A stretch of 59,002 nucleotides of DNA from Sideroxydans lithotrophicus (GCA_020723185.1 DYJI01000007.1:1-59002), one strand, 5' to 3'; shown: positions 34,679-44,665, counted from the first letter of the stretch. The notes: generated by a model from the sequence alone, not told the origin. Program-made: numbers and translations.

Positions 34679-35248
34679 TCAAACCGTCACCAGCATCCAC
34701 GCCCCCATTGCCGCGATGCCCATCCCAACCACCTGAACCCAACGCACGAAACGTTCACGCAACGCATTGCCCATGAAGATGCCGCTCACATGCAGAGAGG
34801 CGGTGGCAAGCAGGAAGCCTGCGGCATAGACGAGCGGGGCGGCGGCGCTGGGCATTTCGGTGCCGTGCGCGTAGCCGTGGAAGATGCCGAAGGCTGCGGT
34901 GAGTGCGAAGCTGAGCGGCAATGCCAGTTTAGTGGGGCTGGCGATGAGCAGGCCGAGTATCAGCACCGAAGCGGCGATGCCGGGTTCGATCAGTGTCAGC
35001 GAGGGAACCATCATGCCGATGAATGCACCGCCAGCCAGCATCAGCATGAAGGTGGCTGGCAATTGCCAGATGCGTTGTCCGCCCAATTGTCCGGCCCACA
35101 GGCCGACAGCCAGCATGGCGAGCAGGTGATCCATGCCGCTGAACGGGTGGGCGAAGCCGCTGGCGAAACCGGAGACATCGTGGCTGGTGTGTGCGCTGGC
35201 GGCAGTGCTGATGAAGAGCAGGGTGAGGGTGATGTAGTTGCGTTTCAT
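34679..35248 (-). CDS. hupE: HupE/UreJ-family nickel transporter
   Basis: 189-residue membrane protein with a signal peptide (ending ASAHTSH) and about six helices. The family motif HPFSGMDHLLAMLAVG is present with histidines for metal binding, plus FGIFHGYAHGTE. HupE imports nickel for NiFe hydrogenase. It follows hynL by 14 bases in the same operon, so it is the nickel supply for this enzyme. Confidence 0.93.
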   Translation of the reverse strand: MKRNYITLTLLFISTAASAHTSHDVSGFASGFAHPFSGMDHLLAMLAVGLWAGQLGGQRIWQLPATFMLMLAGGAFIGMMVPSLTLIEPGIAASVLILGLLIASPTKLALPLSFALTAAFGIFHGYAHGTEMPSAAAPLVYAAGFLLATASLHVSGIFMGNALRERFVRWVQVVGMGIAAMGAWMLVTV

Positions 35249-35262
35249 GTGCGGTATTCCTT

Positions 35263-36999
35263 TTATTTGATCTTCACTTTAACAAGTTCTTCGCCATCCG
35301 GATCGGTCACGTGCACCGCGCAGGCGATGCAGGGATCGAAGCTGTGGATGGTGCGCAGGATCTCGATGGGTTGCTTGGGGTCGTGCAATTTGTGGCCTCT
35401 GAGCGCGGCTTCGTACGGGCCTTCCTGTCCGTTCGCATCGCGCGGGCCGGCGTTCCAGGTGCTGGGTACCACGGCCTGGTAGTTGTCGATCTTGCCGTCC
35501 TTGATCACGATCCAGTGTGCCAACGCACCGCGCGGGGCTTCCATGAAACCGGCGCCTTTGGCCAGTGACGGCCAGCTGGACGGGTCCCATTTCGTCTCGT
35601 TGAAGGTGCGCACATCGCCCGCCTTGATGTTGGCGATGAGTTGGTCGTACCAGCCTTGCATCGCGTCGGCGAGGATCTTGGTCTCCAGCGTGCGTGCGGC
35701 GGTGCGGCCCAGCGTGGAGTAGAGCGCCTGCACCGGCACGTCCAGTTTCTTCAATGTCATGCCGACCAGTTCGCGGGTCTGCTCGTGGCCGCTGGCATAC
35801 AGCATCAGCACGCGCGCCAGCGGGCCGACTTCCATCGCCTTGCCTTTCCAGCGCGGCGACTTGAGCCATGAATATTCTTTCTCGGTTTCGAGATTCTCGT
35901 AGGGCGGTTTCGGGCCGGTGTAGTGCAAGGCGGTCTCGCCCTTGTACGGATGCAGACCTTTTTCCTTGCCCACGCTGTAGTCGTACCAGGAATGCGCGAC
36001 GTATTCCTCGATCTCGTTCTCGGCATGCAGGTCTACCGGATGGATGGTGGACAGGTCGCGGTTGAGGATGACACCGGCGGGGATGAGGTTGCTGGCCGGG
36101 TCGTTGATGCCTTTGGCGGGGAAGTCGCCATAGGTGAGGAAGTTGCCCACGCCTTCGCCCTGTTGCGCCCAGTCCTTGTAGAACCCGGCGATGGCCAGCG
36201 TGTCCGGCACATACACCTGATCCACGAATTCGCGCATCTGGTTGATGATGTTCTGCACCTTGGACAGGCCCACCATGTTGAGCGATGTCGCGCCTTCGTG
36301 TTCCGAATTGACGCTGATGGCGCAGGGCACGCCGCCGACCACGAAGTTGGGGTGCGGGTTCTTGCCACCGAAGATGGTGTGCAGCTTGGCCACGTCGCGC
36401 TGCCAGGCGAGCGCGTCGAGGTAATGCGCGACCGCCATCAGGTTGGCTTCCGGCGGCAGCTTGTAGGCGGGATGGCCCCAGTAGCCGTTAGCGAAGATGC
36501 CGAGCTGGCCGCCTTCGACGAACTGCTGCACCTTCTTTTGCACGTCGGCGAAATAGCCGGGTGAGGAACGCGGATAGGACGGGCTGACCGTCTGCGCCAG
36601 TTGCGACGTGGCTTTCGGGTCGGCTTTCAGTGCGGACACCACGTCCACCCAATCCAGCGCGTGCAGATGATAAAAGTGCATCACATGGTCGTGGATGTAT
36701 TGCGCGCCTATCATCAGGTTGCGGATCAGTTGCGCGTTGGCGGGGATCTCGTATTTGAGTGCGTCCTCCACCGCGCGCACCGAGGCGATGCCGTGCACCA
36801 GCGTGCACACGCCGCAGATGCGTTGCGCGAAAGCCCAGGCGTCGCGCGGGTCGCGGCCACGCAGGATGATCTCGATACCGCGCACCATGGTGCCCGCGCT
36901 GGATGCCTGCGTGATGCGTCCCTCGGCATCGGTCTCGGCCTCGATGCGCAGGTGGCCCTCGATGCGGGTGATGGGATCGACGACGACTCTTCTGCTCAT
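35263..36999 (-). CDS. hynL: NiFe hydrogenase large subunit (group 1e type)
   Basis: Large subunit, 578 residues, holding the NiFe active site. Nickel ligands: C62 and C65 (RICGVCTLVHG) and the C-terminal pair in DPCIACAVH. A 15-residue tail after that His (VTDPDGEELVKVKIK) is the peptide removed by the maturation protease. R-I-E-G-H-L-R-I-E start motif present. The operon order hynS-isp1-isp2-hynL is that of the Hyn-Isp enzymes of Thiocapsa and Allochromatium. Overlaps isp2 by four bases. Confidence 0.95.
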   Translation of the reverse strand: MSRRVVVDPITRIEGHLRIEAETDAEGRITQASSAGTMVRGIEIILRGRDPRDAWAFAQRICGVCTLVHGIASVRAVEDALKYEIPANAQLIRNLMIGAQYIHDHVMHFYHLHALDWVDVVSALKADPKATSQLAQTVSPSYPRSSPGYFADVQKKVQQFVEGGQLGIFANGYWGHPAYKLPPEANLMAVAHYLDALAWQRDVAKLHTIFGGKNPHPNFVVGGVPCAISVNSEHEGATSLNMVGLSKVQNIINQMREFVDQVYVPDTLAIAGFYKDWAQQGEGVGNFLTYGDFPAKGINDPASNLIPAGVILNRDLSTIHPVDLHAENEIEEYVAHSWYDYSVGKEKGLHPYKGETALHYTGPKPPYENLETEKEYSWLKSPRWKGKAMEVGPLARVLMLYASGHEQTRELVGMTLKKLDVPVQALYSTLGRTAARTLETKILADAMQGWYDQLIANIKAGDVRTFNETKWDPSSWPSLAKGAGFMEAPRGALAHWIVIKDGKIDNYQAVVPSTWNAGPRDANGQEGPYEAALRGHKLHDPKQPIEILRTIHSFDPCIACAVHVTDPDGEELVKVKIK

Positions 37000-38273
37000 G
37001 CTGCGCTCCCTTTCTTGTCCTCAGCCAGATGTTCGGCCATCAGTTCGGTCAGGCCGATCACTTCGATGTCCATGTGATGGTTCTCCAGTCCGTCCAGCAA
37101 CATGCTGCGGCAGTTGGAGCAGGAGGTGACGATGGTCTTCACGTTGACCGCGTCGAGCTGTGCTTTCTTGCGGCTGAATACCTGATTGCGCAGCGGCTCG
37201 GCGCGGTGGTTGGCGCTGACGCCGCCGCCCCCGCCGCAGCACCAGTTCTGCACGCCGGGCTCGGGCATCTCGACGAAGTTGGGCGCGACCATGTTCATCA
37301 GTTTGCGCGGCTGTTCGATCACACCGCCGCGCCGCACCATCTGGCACGGGTCGTGGAAGGTCATGCGCGTGTCGTCCTTGCTGTCGGTCTTCAAGCGGCC
37401 CTCGCTGCGCAACTGGTCCAGCAGTTCGATGATGTGGATCACCTTGAACGGGAAGGGGCGGCCGATCAGGTTGGGGCCTTCCCAGCGCAGAGCGGTGAAG
37501 GCGTGGCCGCACTCCGGGCTGATGACGTATTTCACCTTGAGGCGTTTGGCGGCGCGCACGATGCGTCCGACCAGTTCCGCCGCCAGATCGGATGAACCGA
37601 TCTGGATGCCGCTGTTGGTGCCTTCGAAACCGTCCGAGGCCAGCGTCCATGACACGTTCGCCTGTTTGAAGATGCGTGTCACCGCGCCGATGATCTCCGG
37701 GTAGTCAGCGACTTCGGCAGACGACAACACCATCATGTAATCCGCACCTTCCACATCCAGCGGCACGGTGAGGCCGGTCTCCTTCTCGGCATGCTTGATC
37801 TGCGCCTTCAGTGTGTTCAGGTTCACACCCATCGGGCTGCCCAGTTCGATGGCGCGTTGCGTCGCGCCTTTCAAACCTTCCGGCGCATGACCCGAAGCGA
37901 CCATGCCTTCGCGCATCTTGCGCACCATGTACACGATGTCGTTGCCGACAGGGCACACCAGCGAACAGCGGCCGCACAAGGTGCAACTGTCGTACACCAG
38001 CGGTTCCCACTCGGCCAGTTCCTCGTCGGTGACGGGTTTACTCAGGCCGATGCCCTTCATCAGCTTGCCCCAGAAGGTATATTCCTGCTGCCACAGGCGG
38101 CGCATCGGCTCCAGCTTGTGGATGGGCGTGTATTTCGGGTCGCCGGTCTCGGTGTAGAACAAGCAGGCATCGGCACACAATCCGCAATGCACGCAGGAGG
38201 AGAAGAAGCTGGCTGTCGGCGCGTCGATCTGAGCAAGCAGGGTGTTGATGCCGTTCTGGAGTGATGTGGTCAT
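36996..38273 (-). CDS. isp2: Isp2 HdrD/DsrK-like iron-sulfur subunit of hydrogenase
   Basis: 425-residue cytoplasmic iron-sulfur protein. Two [4Fe-4S] motifs (CVHCGLCADAC and CTLCGRCSLVC) are followed by CCG-type ligands: PECGHAF, DPCQMVRRG, WCCGGGGG and SCSNC. This is the same arrangement as DsrK at 8190. Located between isp1 and hynL, it is the Isp2 electron-transfer subunit of group 1e hydrogenases. A CCG site implies thiol/disulfide chemistry, so a DsrC-type protein may be its partner, which is an inference. Confidence 0.93.
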   Translation of the reverse strand: MTTSLQNGINTLLAQIDAPTASFFSSCVHCGLCADACLFYTETGDPKYTPIHKLEPMRRLWQQEYTFWGKLMKGIGLSKPVTDEELAEWEPLVYDSCTLCGRCSLVCPVGNDIVYMVRKMREGMVASGHAPEGLKGATQRAIELGSPMGVNLNTLKAQIKHAEKETGLTVPLDVEGADYMMVLSSAEVADYPEIIGAVTRIFKQANVSWTLASDGFEGTNSGIQIGSSDLAAELVGRIVRAAKRLKVKYVISPECGHAFTALRWEGPNLIGRPFPFKVIHIIELLDQLRSEGRLKTDSKDDTRMTFHDPCQMVRRGGVIEQPRKLMNMVAPNFVEMPEPGVQNWCCGGGGGVSANHRAEPLRNQVFSRKKAQLDAVNVKTIVTSCSNCRSMLLDGLENHHMDIEVIGLTELMAEHLAEDKKGSAA

Positions 38274-38393
38274 ATGGTCGCCTCATTAAAGATTCGAGTA
38301 TCGCAACGTTGTGTTTGTCGGCGACCGGAAGCATTCGCGGACGGTCGCATCCCCGCTGCGCGGGGCCCCTGCTTCCTGCTCATACTTTCCTCC

Positions 38394-39053
38394 TCATATG
38401 TTGATGCCTTTGAACCCGTTCACCGCGCCGTTGTACCAGCGCGCCATGAAGGTGGTGAACATGTGCGCCAGCTTGGTGAACGGCGCGACGATGAGCAGCA
38501 GTTCCACGCTGGCGATGTGCAGCGTCAGCAGTGTGATGTATTCGAAACCGATCTCGCGCAGCAGCATGAAGCCGCTCAGCAGCGGCAGGAAAGAGAGTAG
38601 CCAGGTGAGGTAATCCTGGAAATCGGACAACAGCCGTTTCACCGGATCGACGAAGCGATGCACCAGCAGCGCGACCATGGCGGCGATGGAAAGCACGGCG
38701 GCCATGTCGATCACGCCGCGCGGCATGGCCGGCCAGTGCAGGCCCAGCACGGCGCGGATCAGGTCGATGTGCTGGCTGAGGAAGAGGAGGGTGACGAAGA
38801 AACCGATGTGAAAGATGAAACCGGCGATGACCGTGAAATAGCCGCGTGCGCTCAGTCTGGTCGAAACGAGACTGCGTTTCCATATGGTACGCAAGCCGCC
38901 CGACCATTCCGAGCCGCGTGCCTGTGCCAGCGATTTTTTGCGGCCCAGCATCCGGATATGCAGCATGCGGAAGACCATACCGATCACGAATACCGCCACG
39001 GCGATCTGCAAGCCGGTACCGCGCACCCAGAGCAATATTTCCTGTGTGACCAT
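38394..39053 (-). CDS. isp1: Isp1 membrane cytochrome b subunit of hydrogenase
   Basis: 219-residue membrane protein with about five helices, related to DsrM and NarI. Candidate haem-ligating histidines lie in FIFHIGFF, LLVHRFVD and LLTLHIAS. It links the hydrogenase to the quinone pool. It ends 120 bases before isp2 and begins one base from the hynS stop. Confidence 0.9.
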   Translation of the reverse strand: MVTQEILLWVRGTGLQIAVAVFVIGMVFRMLHIRMLGRKKSLAQARGSEWSGGLRTIWKRSLVSTRLSARGYFTVIAGFIFHIGFFVTLLFLSQHIDLIRAVLGLHWPAMPRGVIDMAAVLSIAAMVALLVHRFVDPVKRLLSDFQDYLTWLLSFLPLLSGFMLLREIGFEYITLLTLHIASVELLLIVAPFTKLAHMFTTFMARWYNGAVNGFKGINI

Positions 39054-39054
39054 C

Positions 39055-40143
39055 TCAGTCTCCCTTCAGATCTTCGACCGTCAGCTTCACGAGTGACTGT
39101 TGCAATTGTGTCTTCTTGCCGCGATCCACTGCCCCGGCGATGACCGCCGCCGCTGCGCCCACGACCGCTGCCGTTTTCGCCACGCTGGCGATGTCGGCGG
39201 TGGGGGCGGGCAGCGGTGCATAGAAACTGCCTGCGTCCCAGAACTTCGGTTCCGAGCAGCCGATGCAGCCGTGTCCAGACTCGATGGGGAAGCTGGTGCC
39301 ACCGTTCCACTTGGTGGTCGCGCAGGCGTTGTGCGTGGTCGGCCCCTTGCAGCCGAGCTCGTACAGACACCAGCCGTTGCGCGCGCCCTCGTCGTCGAAG
39401 GTTCGGGCGAACTTGCCCTGTTCGTACATCGGGCGGCGGTAGCAGCGGTCGTGGATGGTCTCGCCGTAGAACGCTTTGGGACGGCCCAGCGCGTCGAGCG
39501 CGGGCAGTGCGCCGAAGGTCAGGTAATGCGCCAGCACGCCGGTGATGACGGCGGGAATGGGCGGGCAGCCGGAGATGTTGATGATGGGTTTGTCTTTGAT
39601 GAGGTCGGACACCGCCACTGCGCCGGTGGGATTGGGCTGCGCGTTGGGCAGGCCGCCGAACGCGGCACAACTGCCGACCGCGACGATGGCCGCCGCGCCC
39701 TCGGCGGCCTCCAGCAGCATGTCGAGATTGGTACGGCCCGCGATGGTGGAATACACGCCGCCGTCCTTGATCGGGATGGAGCCATCCACCAGCAACAGAT
39801 ATTTGCCGTGGAATTCCTTCATCGCGTCGTCGCGTGCCTGCTCAGCGGCGTGGCCGGAAGCGGCCTGCAGCGTGTGGTGGTAGTCGAGCGACACCATGTC
39901 GAAGATCATGCTCTCCAGCGTTGGCGAATGAGAGCGCGTCAGCGATTCGGTGCAGCCGGTGCATTCCTGGAACGACAGCCAGATCACCGAAGGACGTTTC
40001 ACTTTTGCCAGTGTGGCGGCGATGGCACTGGCACTGCCGGGTGGCAGTGCCATCATGGTCGCCATCGCGGCACAGAATTTGAGGAAACTGCGGCGGCTGA
40101 TGCCTTGTTCGTGCAGCCGCTGTTCCAGTGTTTCGTGTTCCAT
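39055..40143 (-). CDS. hynS: NiFe hydrogenase small subunit
   Basis: Small subunit, 362 residues, carrying three iron-sulfur clusters. Tat signal RRSFLKF at residues 17-23, so the enzyme faces the periplasm. Cluster ligands: FQECTGCTES, VGSCAAFGG, GCPPIPAV, the H-x2-C / C group in HDRCYRR and LGCKGP, and GCIGCSEPKFWD. A C-terminal hydrophobic helix (VAKTAAVVGAAAAVIAGAV) anchors it. Start at 40143 (MEHETLEQ). First structural gene of the hyn operon, followed by isp1. Confidence 0.95.
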   Translation of the reverse strand: MEHETLEQRLHEQGISRRSFLKFCAAMATMMALPPGSASAIAATLAKVKRPSVIWLSFQECTGCTESLTRSHSPTLESMIFDMVSLDYHHTLQAASGHAAEQARDDAMKEFHGKYLLLVDGSIPIKDGGVYSTIAGRTNLDMLLEAAEGAAAIVAVGSCAAFGGLPNAQPNPTGAVAVSDLIKDKPIINISGCPPIPAVITGVLAHYLTFGALPALDALGRPKAFYGETIHDRCYRRPMYEQGKFARTFDDEGARNGWCLYELGCKGPTTHNACATTKWNGGTSFPIESGHGCIGCSEPKFWDAGSFYAPLPAPTADIASVAKTAAVVGAAAAVIAGAVDRGKKTQLQQSLVKLTVEDLKGD

Positions 40144-40152
40144 CGTGTCACC

Positions 40153-40560
40153 TCACTTTTCTTGCGACAGGGTGCGTTGCAATCTTTCCAGACCATCCTG
40201 CACATCCTCCGGCTGACTGTGCAGAATGGCGGGTACTGCGGCGATCTCGATCAGGTCGGCGATCACATCACCTTCCACGTTGTAATGGGTCACCCACCAC
40301 ACGCCCGCGTAATGCGTCTCGTAGAGTTCTGAATCGCCGATGGTCTCCAGCCGTGCCGAGACTTCCCCGCGCCCCAGCGCGGTACGCAATGCTTCATATT
40401 CCGAGGGGGAGAAAGGCAGACTCTTCAGGTCGATCATTGCCGTCTCGCCGCTGGCGATGAAACGCTCCAGACGGGTGGCGATCTCGTTGAGCAGTGCATC
40501 GACACTGCCTATCGAATTCAGGTCGGCGGCCACTTTGATGGAAATGTCGTCCAGACTCAT
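40153..40560 (-). CDS. HyaF/HupH-type hydrogenase assembly protein
   Basis: 135-residue protein that matches the C-terminal region of the HupH/HyaF maturation family: ARLETIGDSELYETHYAGVW followed by WVTHYNVEGDVIADLIEI. Such proteins help mature the small subunit or iron-sulfur clusters. It is shorter than full HupH (about 280 residues), so it is a single-domain form. Start at 40560 overlaps the protease gene's stop (ATGA). Ends 9 bases before hynS. Confidence 0.82.
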   Translation of the reverse strand: MSLDDISIKVAADLNSIGSVDALLNEIATRLERFIASGETAMIDLKSLPFSPSEYEALRTALGRGEVSARLETIGDSELYETHYAGVWWVTHYNVEGDVIADLIEIAAVPAILHSQPEDVQDGLERLQRTLSQEK

Positions 40561-41033
40561 CGCCACCCCTCCAGTATCTTCATCGCTTGGGAGCAGACCT
40601 GTGGCAGGGCGGCGGCAACAGCAGGTGAGGGATGTTCGCCCCAGTCTATCCTGTCGGGCTGGATGCCGATCAAGGCGCGGCGTGGCGGCAGGTGGTCGGC
40701 CAGATGGGCGATGGCCATCAGGTCTAGCAGGCTGACCTCGTGCACGCTGCGTTTGCGGTTGCTGCCCAGGAATTCATCCATCGCCTCGCCTTCGAATACC
40801 TGCGAATGACCGGGGGCAGCATTGAGGTTTGCTGCGTCGATGACGATCAGGCGGGAAGTATCCTCGATGGCAGAGGCCAGGCTGAAACTGAGGGTGCCGC
40901 CGTCGAGGAAGGTGATGTCGTCGCGATCTGCCAGTGCCTCGCGCAGGAAATTCATCGCATGGATACCCGCGCCTTCGTCCTGCAAAAGGCTGTTGCCGAT
41001 ACCGAGGATCAGGGTGCTGCCGGGTCTGCTCAT
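40557..41033 (-). CDS. hupD: Hydrogenase maturation endopeptidase (HyaD/HupD type)
   Basis: 158-residue M52 protease that removes the C-terminal tail of HynL after nickel insertion. Motifs ILGIGNSLLQDEGAGIHA, VIDAANLNAAPG and HEVSLLDLMAIAHL carry the acidic and histidine residues that sense nickel. Start is the ATG at 41033 (MSRPGST). First gene of the minus-strand hyn operon; divergent from hypC with an 84-base promoter gap. Confidence 0.92.
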   Translation of the reverse strand: MSRPGSTLILGIGNSLLQDEGAGIHAMNFLREALADRDDITFLDGGTLSFSLASAIEDTSRLIVIDAANLNAAPGHSQVFEGEAMDEFLGSNRKRSVHEVSLLDLMAIAHLADHLPPRRALIGIQPDRIDWGEHPSPAVAAALPQVCSQAMKILEGWR

Positions 41034-41117
41034 GACATCTGGAGGACGGTGAGTCAGCGACGCCTGCAATCTAGCATTAGAATGTGACGACTTCAATCAA
41101 CCCTTTGGTGTTATCCC

Positions 41118-41354
41118 ATGTGTCTCGGCATCCCCATGCAGGTCGTGAGCATCGATGGCTACAACGCGCGCTGCGAGGCACGCGGTGTGTCGCGCGAGGT
41201 GAGCCTGTTCCTGCTGCAGGGCGAGGAGATCAAGGTCGGCGGCCATGTGATGGTGCATGTCGGCTATGCCTTGCAGGTGATGACCGAGCAGGAAGCGCGC
41301 TCCACCTGGGAACTGCTGGACGAGGTGCTGGCGGCAGAGGGAAACGATGCTTGA
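41118..41354 (+). CDS. hypC: Hydrogenase maturation chaperone HypC
   Basis: HypC, 78 residues, carries the Fe(CN)2CO moiety with HypD. N-terminal essential cysteine in MCLGIPMQV and the GGHVMVHVGYALQVM motif. Overlaps hypD by eight bases. Start of a hypCDFE operon; hypA and hypB are not in this window. Confidence 0.95.
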   Translation: MCLGIPMQVVSIDGYNARCEARGVSREVSLFLLQGEEIKVGGHVMVHVGYALQVMTEQEARSTWELLDEVLAAEGNDA

Positions 41355-42444
41355 TGCCCAAGCCTGGCTGACCCGCATCCATGCGCTGAAACTGGATCGC
41401 CCCGTGCGTATCATGAACGTGTGCGGCGGGCACGAGCGTTCCATCTCCATGGCCGGTCTGCGCACGGCCTTACCCGAACAAGTCCAATTGATTGCAGGCC
41501 CGGGTTGCCCGGTGTGCGTGTGTCCGGAAGAGGATGTGTATCAGGCGATCCAGCTTGCCGTGCATGCGAACGTGATCCTGGTCGCGTTCGGCGACATGCT
41601 GCGGGTGCCGGTGAACGTCCCCAAGGGTGAACTGCGCTCGCTGGAGCAGGCCAAGGCGGCGGGCGCGGATGTGCGGCCCATCGCCAGTCCGCGCGAGGCG
41701 GTGCAGATCGCACAGCAGCATCCTGACCGGCAGGTGGTGTTCTTCGCCGCCGGTTTCGAGACCACCATGGCGCCGGTGGCGGCGATGTTGCTGGAAGGCG
41801 TGCCTGACAATCTCTCGCTGTTGCTGTCGGGTCGTCTCACCTGGCCGGCGGTCGCGATGCTGCTGGATTCCGGTGCACCGGGCTTCGATGCGCTGATCGC
41901 GCCCGGCCATGTCTCCACCGTGATGGGGCCGGAAGAGTGGCAGTTCATCGTGGACAAACATCACATCCCCGCTGCCGTGGCCGGCTTCACGCCGGTGTCG
42001 CTGCTGGCGGCGATGTATTCGGTGCTGCGCCAGCTGGTGGAGGGGAAGCGTTTCCTCGACAACTGTTATCCCGAGCTGGTGCGCGCCGGCGGCAATCCGG
42101 CGGCGCAGCGGCAACTGGCGCAGGCATTCGAGGTGAGCGATGCCAACTGGCGCGGCATCGGCATCATCCCGGCTTCCGGCTATGTGCTGGCGCCGCGCTT
42201 CGCGGCACAGGATGCGCGCACGCGTTTCCCCGATTTCAACGATGCCGCACGCAAGCGCGCCGGGCAGATGCCGCCGGGCTGCGATTGCGCGCAGGTGGTG
42301 CTGGGCCGCATCGCACCCGATGCCTGCAAACTGTATGGCACGGCCTGCACCCCCAAACAGCCGGTCGGGCCGTGCATGGTGTCCGACGAAGGCGCGTGCC
42401 GCATCTGGTGGAGCAGCGGCGTGAGGGCGCGGGAGCATGCCTGA
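41347..42444 (+). CDS. hypD: Hydrogenase maturation protein HypD
   Basis: HypD, 365 residues, iron-sulfur scaffold for the Fe(CN)2CO group. Motifs MNVCGGHER, GPGCPVCVCP, FFAAGFETTMAP and the cysteine set GCDCAQVVLG, CKLYGTACTP, GPCMVSDEGACRIWW. Overlaps hypC and hypF by eight bases each (ATGNNTGA form). Confidence 0.95.
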   Translation: MLDAQAWLTRIHALKLDRPVRIMNVCGGHERSISMAGLRTALPEQVQLIAGPGCPVCVCPEEDVYQAIQLAVHANVILVAFGDMLRVPVNVPKGELRSLEQAKAAGADVRPIASPREAVQIAQQHPDRQVVFFAAGFETTMAPVAAMLLEGVPDNLSLLLSGRLTWPAVAMLLDSGAPGFDALIAPGHVSTVMGPEEWQFIVDKHHIPAAVAGFTPVSLLAAMYSVLRQLVEGKRFLDNCYPELVRAGGNPAAQRQLAQAFEVSDANWRGIGIIPASGYVLAPRFAAQDARTRFPDFNDAARKRAGQMPPGCDCAQVVLGRIAPDACKLYGTACTPKQPVGPCMVSDEGACRIWWSSGVRAREHA

Positions 42445-44665
42445 AGCGCGGCGCTGGCTGCTCACCGGCCGCGTACAGGGCGTCGGCTTCCGTCCTTTCG
42501 TATTCCTGTTGGCGCAACGTCATCGCCTGCGCGGATTCGTGCAGAACCGTGCCGGGCAAGTGCTGATCGAGGCGGCAGGCGATGCGCAGGCACTGCACGA
42601 TTTTGCGCAAGCCTTACTCGCCGAAGCGCCGCCGCTGTCCCGGCCGCAGATCGCCGGGACGCAAGACATCGCCGTCGGTGAATGGACGCCCTTCGAGATT
42701 CGCGACAGCGCGGCAGAGGATACGGCGGACATCCACCTGCCGCCCGATCTCTACTTGTGTCCGGACTGCCAGCGCGAGATGCTGGACCCGCAGGACCGGC
42801 GCTATCGTTATCCCTTCATCAACTGCACGCAATGCGGGCCGCGCTACACGCTGATCGAACGCATGCCGTATGACCGCGCCAATACCACGATGGCGCACTT
42901 CGTGCTGTGCGATGCCTGCCGTGTCGAATACGAAGACACGACCGACCGACGCTTCCACGCCGAGCCCATTGCTTGTCCACAGTGCGGGCCGCAGCTGCGC
43001 TTCGTTGCGGGCGGTGAGAGGTTGCAGCGCGAATCCGCACTGCAAGCGTGCATCGCAGCGCTACGTAGTGGCGATATCGTCGCGGTGAAAGGCATCGGCG
43101 GCTATCACCTGATGTGCGACGCGACGAACGCGGCGGCCATCGAAAGATTGCGCGAACGAAAACAGCGGCCGCACAAGGCACTGGCAGTGATGTTCCGTGA
43201 CATGGCGGCGGTGCGTGCGGCACTGCAAGCCGATGCGCAGGCGGAAGCCGCGCTGTGCGATGCCGCGCGTCCCATCGTATTGTTGCGTCGTCGGGCGGAT
43301 GCAACATTGCCCGACGCCATCGCCCCCGGCCTGCACGAGGTCGGTGCGATGCTGCCCTACAGTCCTTTGCATCATCTGTTGCTGGAGGCGCTGGGCGTTC
43401 CGCTGGTGGCGACCTCGGCCAACCTCAGCGGCGAACCGGTGCTGACCGATGGTGAAGAAGTGGAAGCGCGATTGGGCAAGGTGGCGGATGCCTTCCTGCA
43501 CCACGACCGCGCCATCGCGCGACCGGCGGACGACGCGGTGCTGCGCCTCATCGCCGGCCAGCCGCGCCTGATCCGCGCCGGGCGCGGCATCGCACCCATC
43601 GAGCTTGAACTGCCGTTCGAGCTGTCGCAGCCGACGCTGGCCGTGGGCGGACACATGAAGAACACCATTGCCCTCGGCTGGGGAAGTCGCGCGGTATTGT
43701 CGCCGCACATCGGCGACCTCGATGCGCCGCGCAGTTTGCACGTGTTCGAGCAGGTCGTCGCCGACCTGCAGCGCTTGTATGGCGTGACGGCAACGCGCCT
43801 GGTGTGCGACGCGCATCCCCATTACGCCAGCCGCCGTTGGGCGCAGCAGCAGGGACTGCCGGTGCAAACGGTCTGGCATCATCACGCCCATGCCGCCGCG
43901 CTGGCACTGGAGCATGGCGCAGACAACACCTGGCTGACCTTCACCTGGGATGGTGTGGGACTGGGCGAGGATGGCACGCTGTGGGGCGGCGAGACGCTGC
44001 ATGGTCGCATCGGCGACTGGCAGCGCGTCGCCAGCCTGCGTCCGTTCCGCTTGCCCGGCGGCGAACGCGCAGCGCGCGAACCCTGGCGTGCCGCAGCCGG
44101 GCTGTGCTGGGAGGCGGGCGTGGCACGCGACTTCCCGGTGGCGGATGCGGCGCTGTTGCACACGGCCTGGCAGCGCGGCCTCAACGCGCCGCTCACCAGC
44201 GCAGCGGGAAGATTGTTCGACGGCATCGCGCATCTGCTCGGCCTGCTCGATGCAGCGAGCTACGAAGGGCAGGGCGGCATGCTGCTGGAGCACGCCGCCG
44301 CAGGCGATGCCGAGGCGATCGCGCTGCCCTTGCAGGCGGATGCGCAGGGCGTGTGGTGCATCGACTGGCAACCCTTGCTCGCCGCCATGCTGCGCGACGA
44401 TGTGCCAATGGCGACGCGCGCGATGCAATGCCATCTGAGTCTGGCGCAGGGCATCGTGGCGCTGGCGCAGCGCTTGCACGCGCAGCGGCCGTTCGATGCA
44501 GTGGGAATGAGCGGCGGCGTGTTCCAGAACAAGTTACTGGCGGAACTGGCGTTGCAGGGCTTGCATGAGGCAGGGTTCGCGGCGTTCCTGCCGCAACGTT
44601 TTCCGTGCAACGATGGCGGCATCGCTTTGGGGCAATTGATGGAAGCAGGATTCGAACATGGATGA
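42437..44665 (+). CDS. hypF: Carbamoyltransferase HypF
   Basis: HypF, 742 residues, makes the cyanide ligands from carbamoyl phosphate with HypE. N-terminal acylphosphatase domain (VQGVGFRPFV), two zinc-finger pairs (CPDCQREM, CTQCGPRYT, CDACRVEY, CPQCGPQ), a YrdC-like domain (KGIGGYHLMCDATN) and a Kae1-like domain (VWHHHAHAAALALE, MSGGVFQN). Full length. Confidence 0.95.
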   Translation: MPEARRWLLTGRVQGVGFRPFVFLLAQRHRLRGFVQNRAGQVLIEAAGDAQALHDFAQALLAEAPPLSRPQIAGTQDIAVGEWTPFEIRDSAAEDTADIHLPPDLYLCPDCQREMLDPQDRRYRYPFINCTQCGPRYTLIERMPYDRANTTMAHFVLCDACRVEYEDTTDRRFHAEPIACPQCGPQLRFVAGGERLQRESALQACIAALRSGDIVAVKGIGGYHLMCDATNAAAIERLRERKQRPHKALAVMFRDMAAVRAALQADAQAEAALCDAARPIVLLRRRADATLPDAIAPGLHEVGAMLPYSPLHHLLLEALGVPLVATSANLSGEPVLTDGEEVEARLGKVADAFLHHDRAIARPADDAVLRLIAGQPRLIRAGRGIAPIELELPFELSQPTLAVGGHMKNTIALGWGSRAVLSPHIGDLDAPRSLHVFEQVVADLQRLYGVTATRLVCDAHPHYASRRWAQQQGLPVQTVWHHHAHAAALALEHGADNTWLTFTWDGVGLGEDGTLWGGETLHGRIGDWQRVASLRPFRLPGGERAAREPWRAAAGLCWEAGVARDFPVADAALLHTAWQRGLNAPLTSAAGRLFDGIAHLLGLLDAASYEGQGGMLLEHAAAGDAEAIALPLQADAQGVWCIDWQPLLAAMLRDDVPMATRAMQCHLSLAQGIVALAQRLHAQRPFDAVGMSGGVFQNKLLAELALQGLHEAGFAAFLPQRFPCNDGGIALGQLMEAGFEHG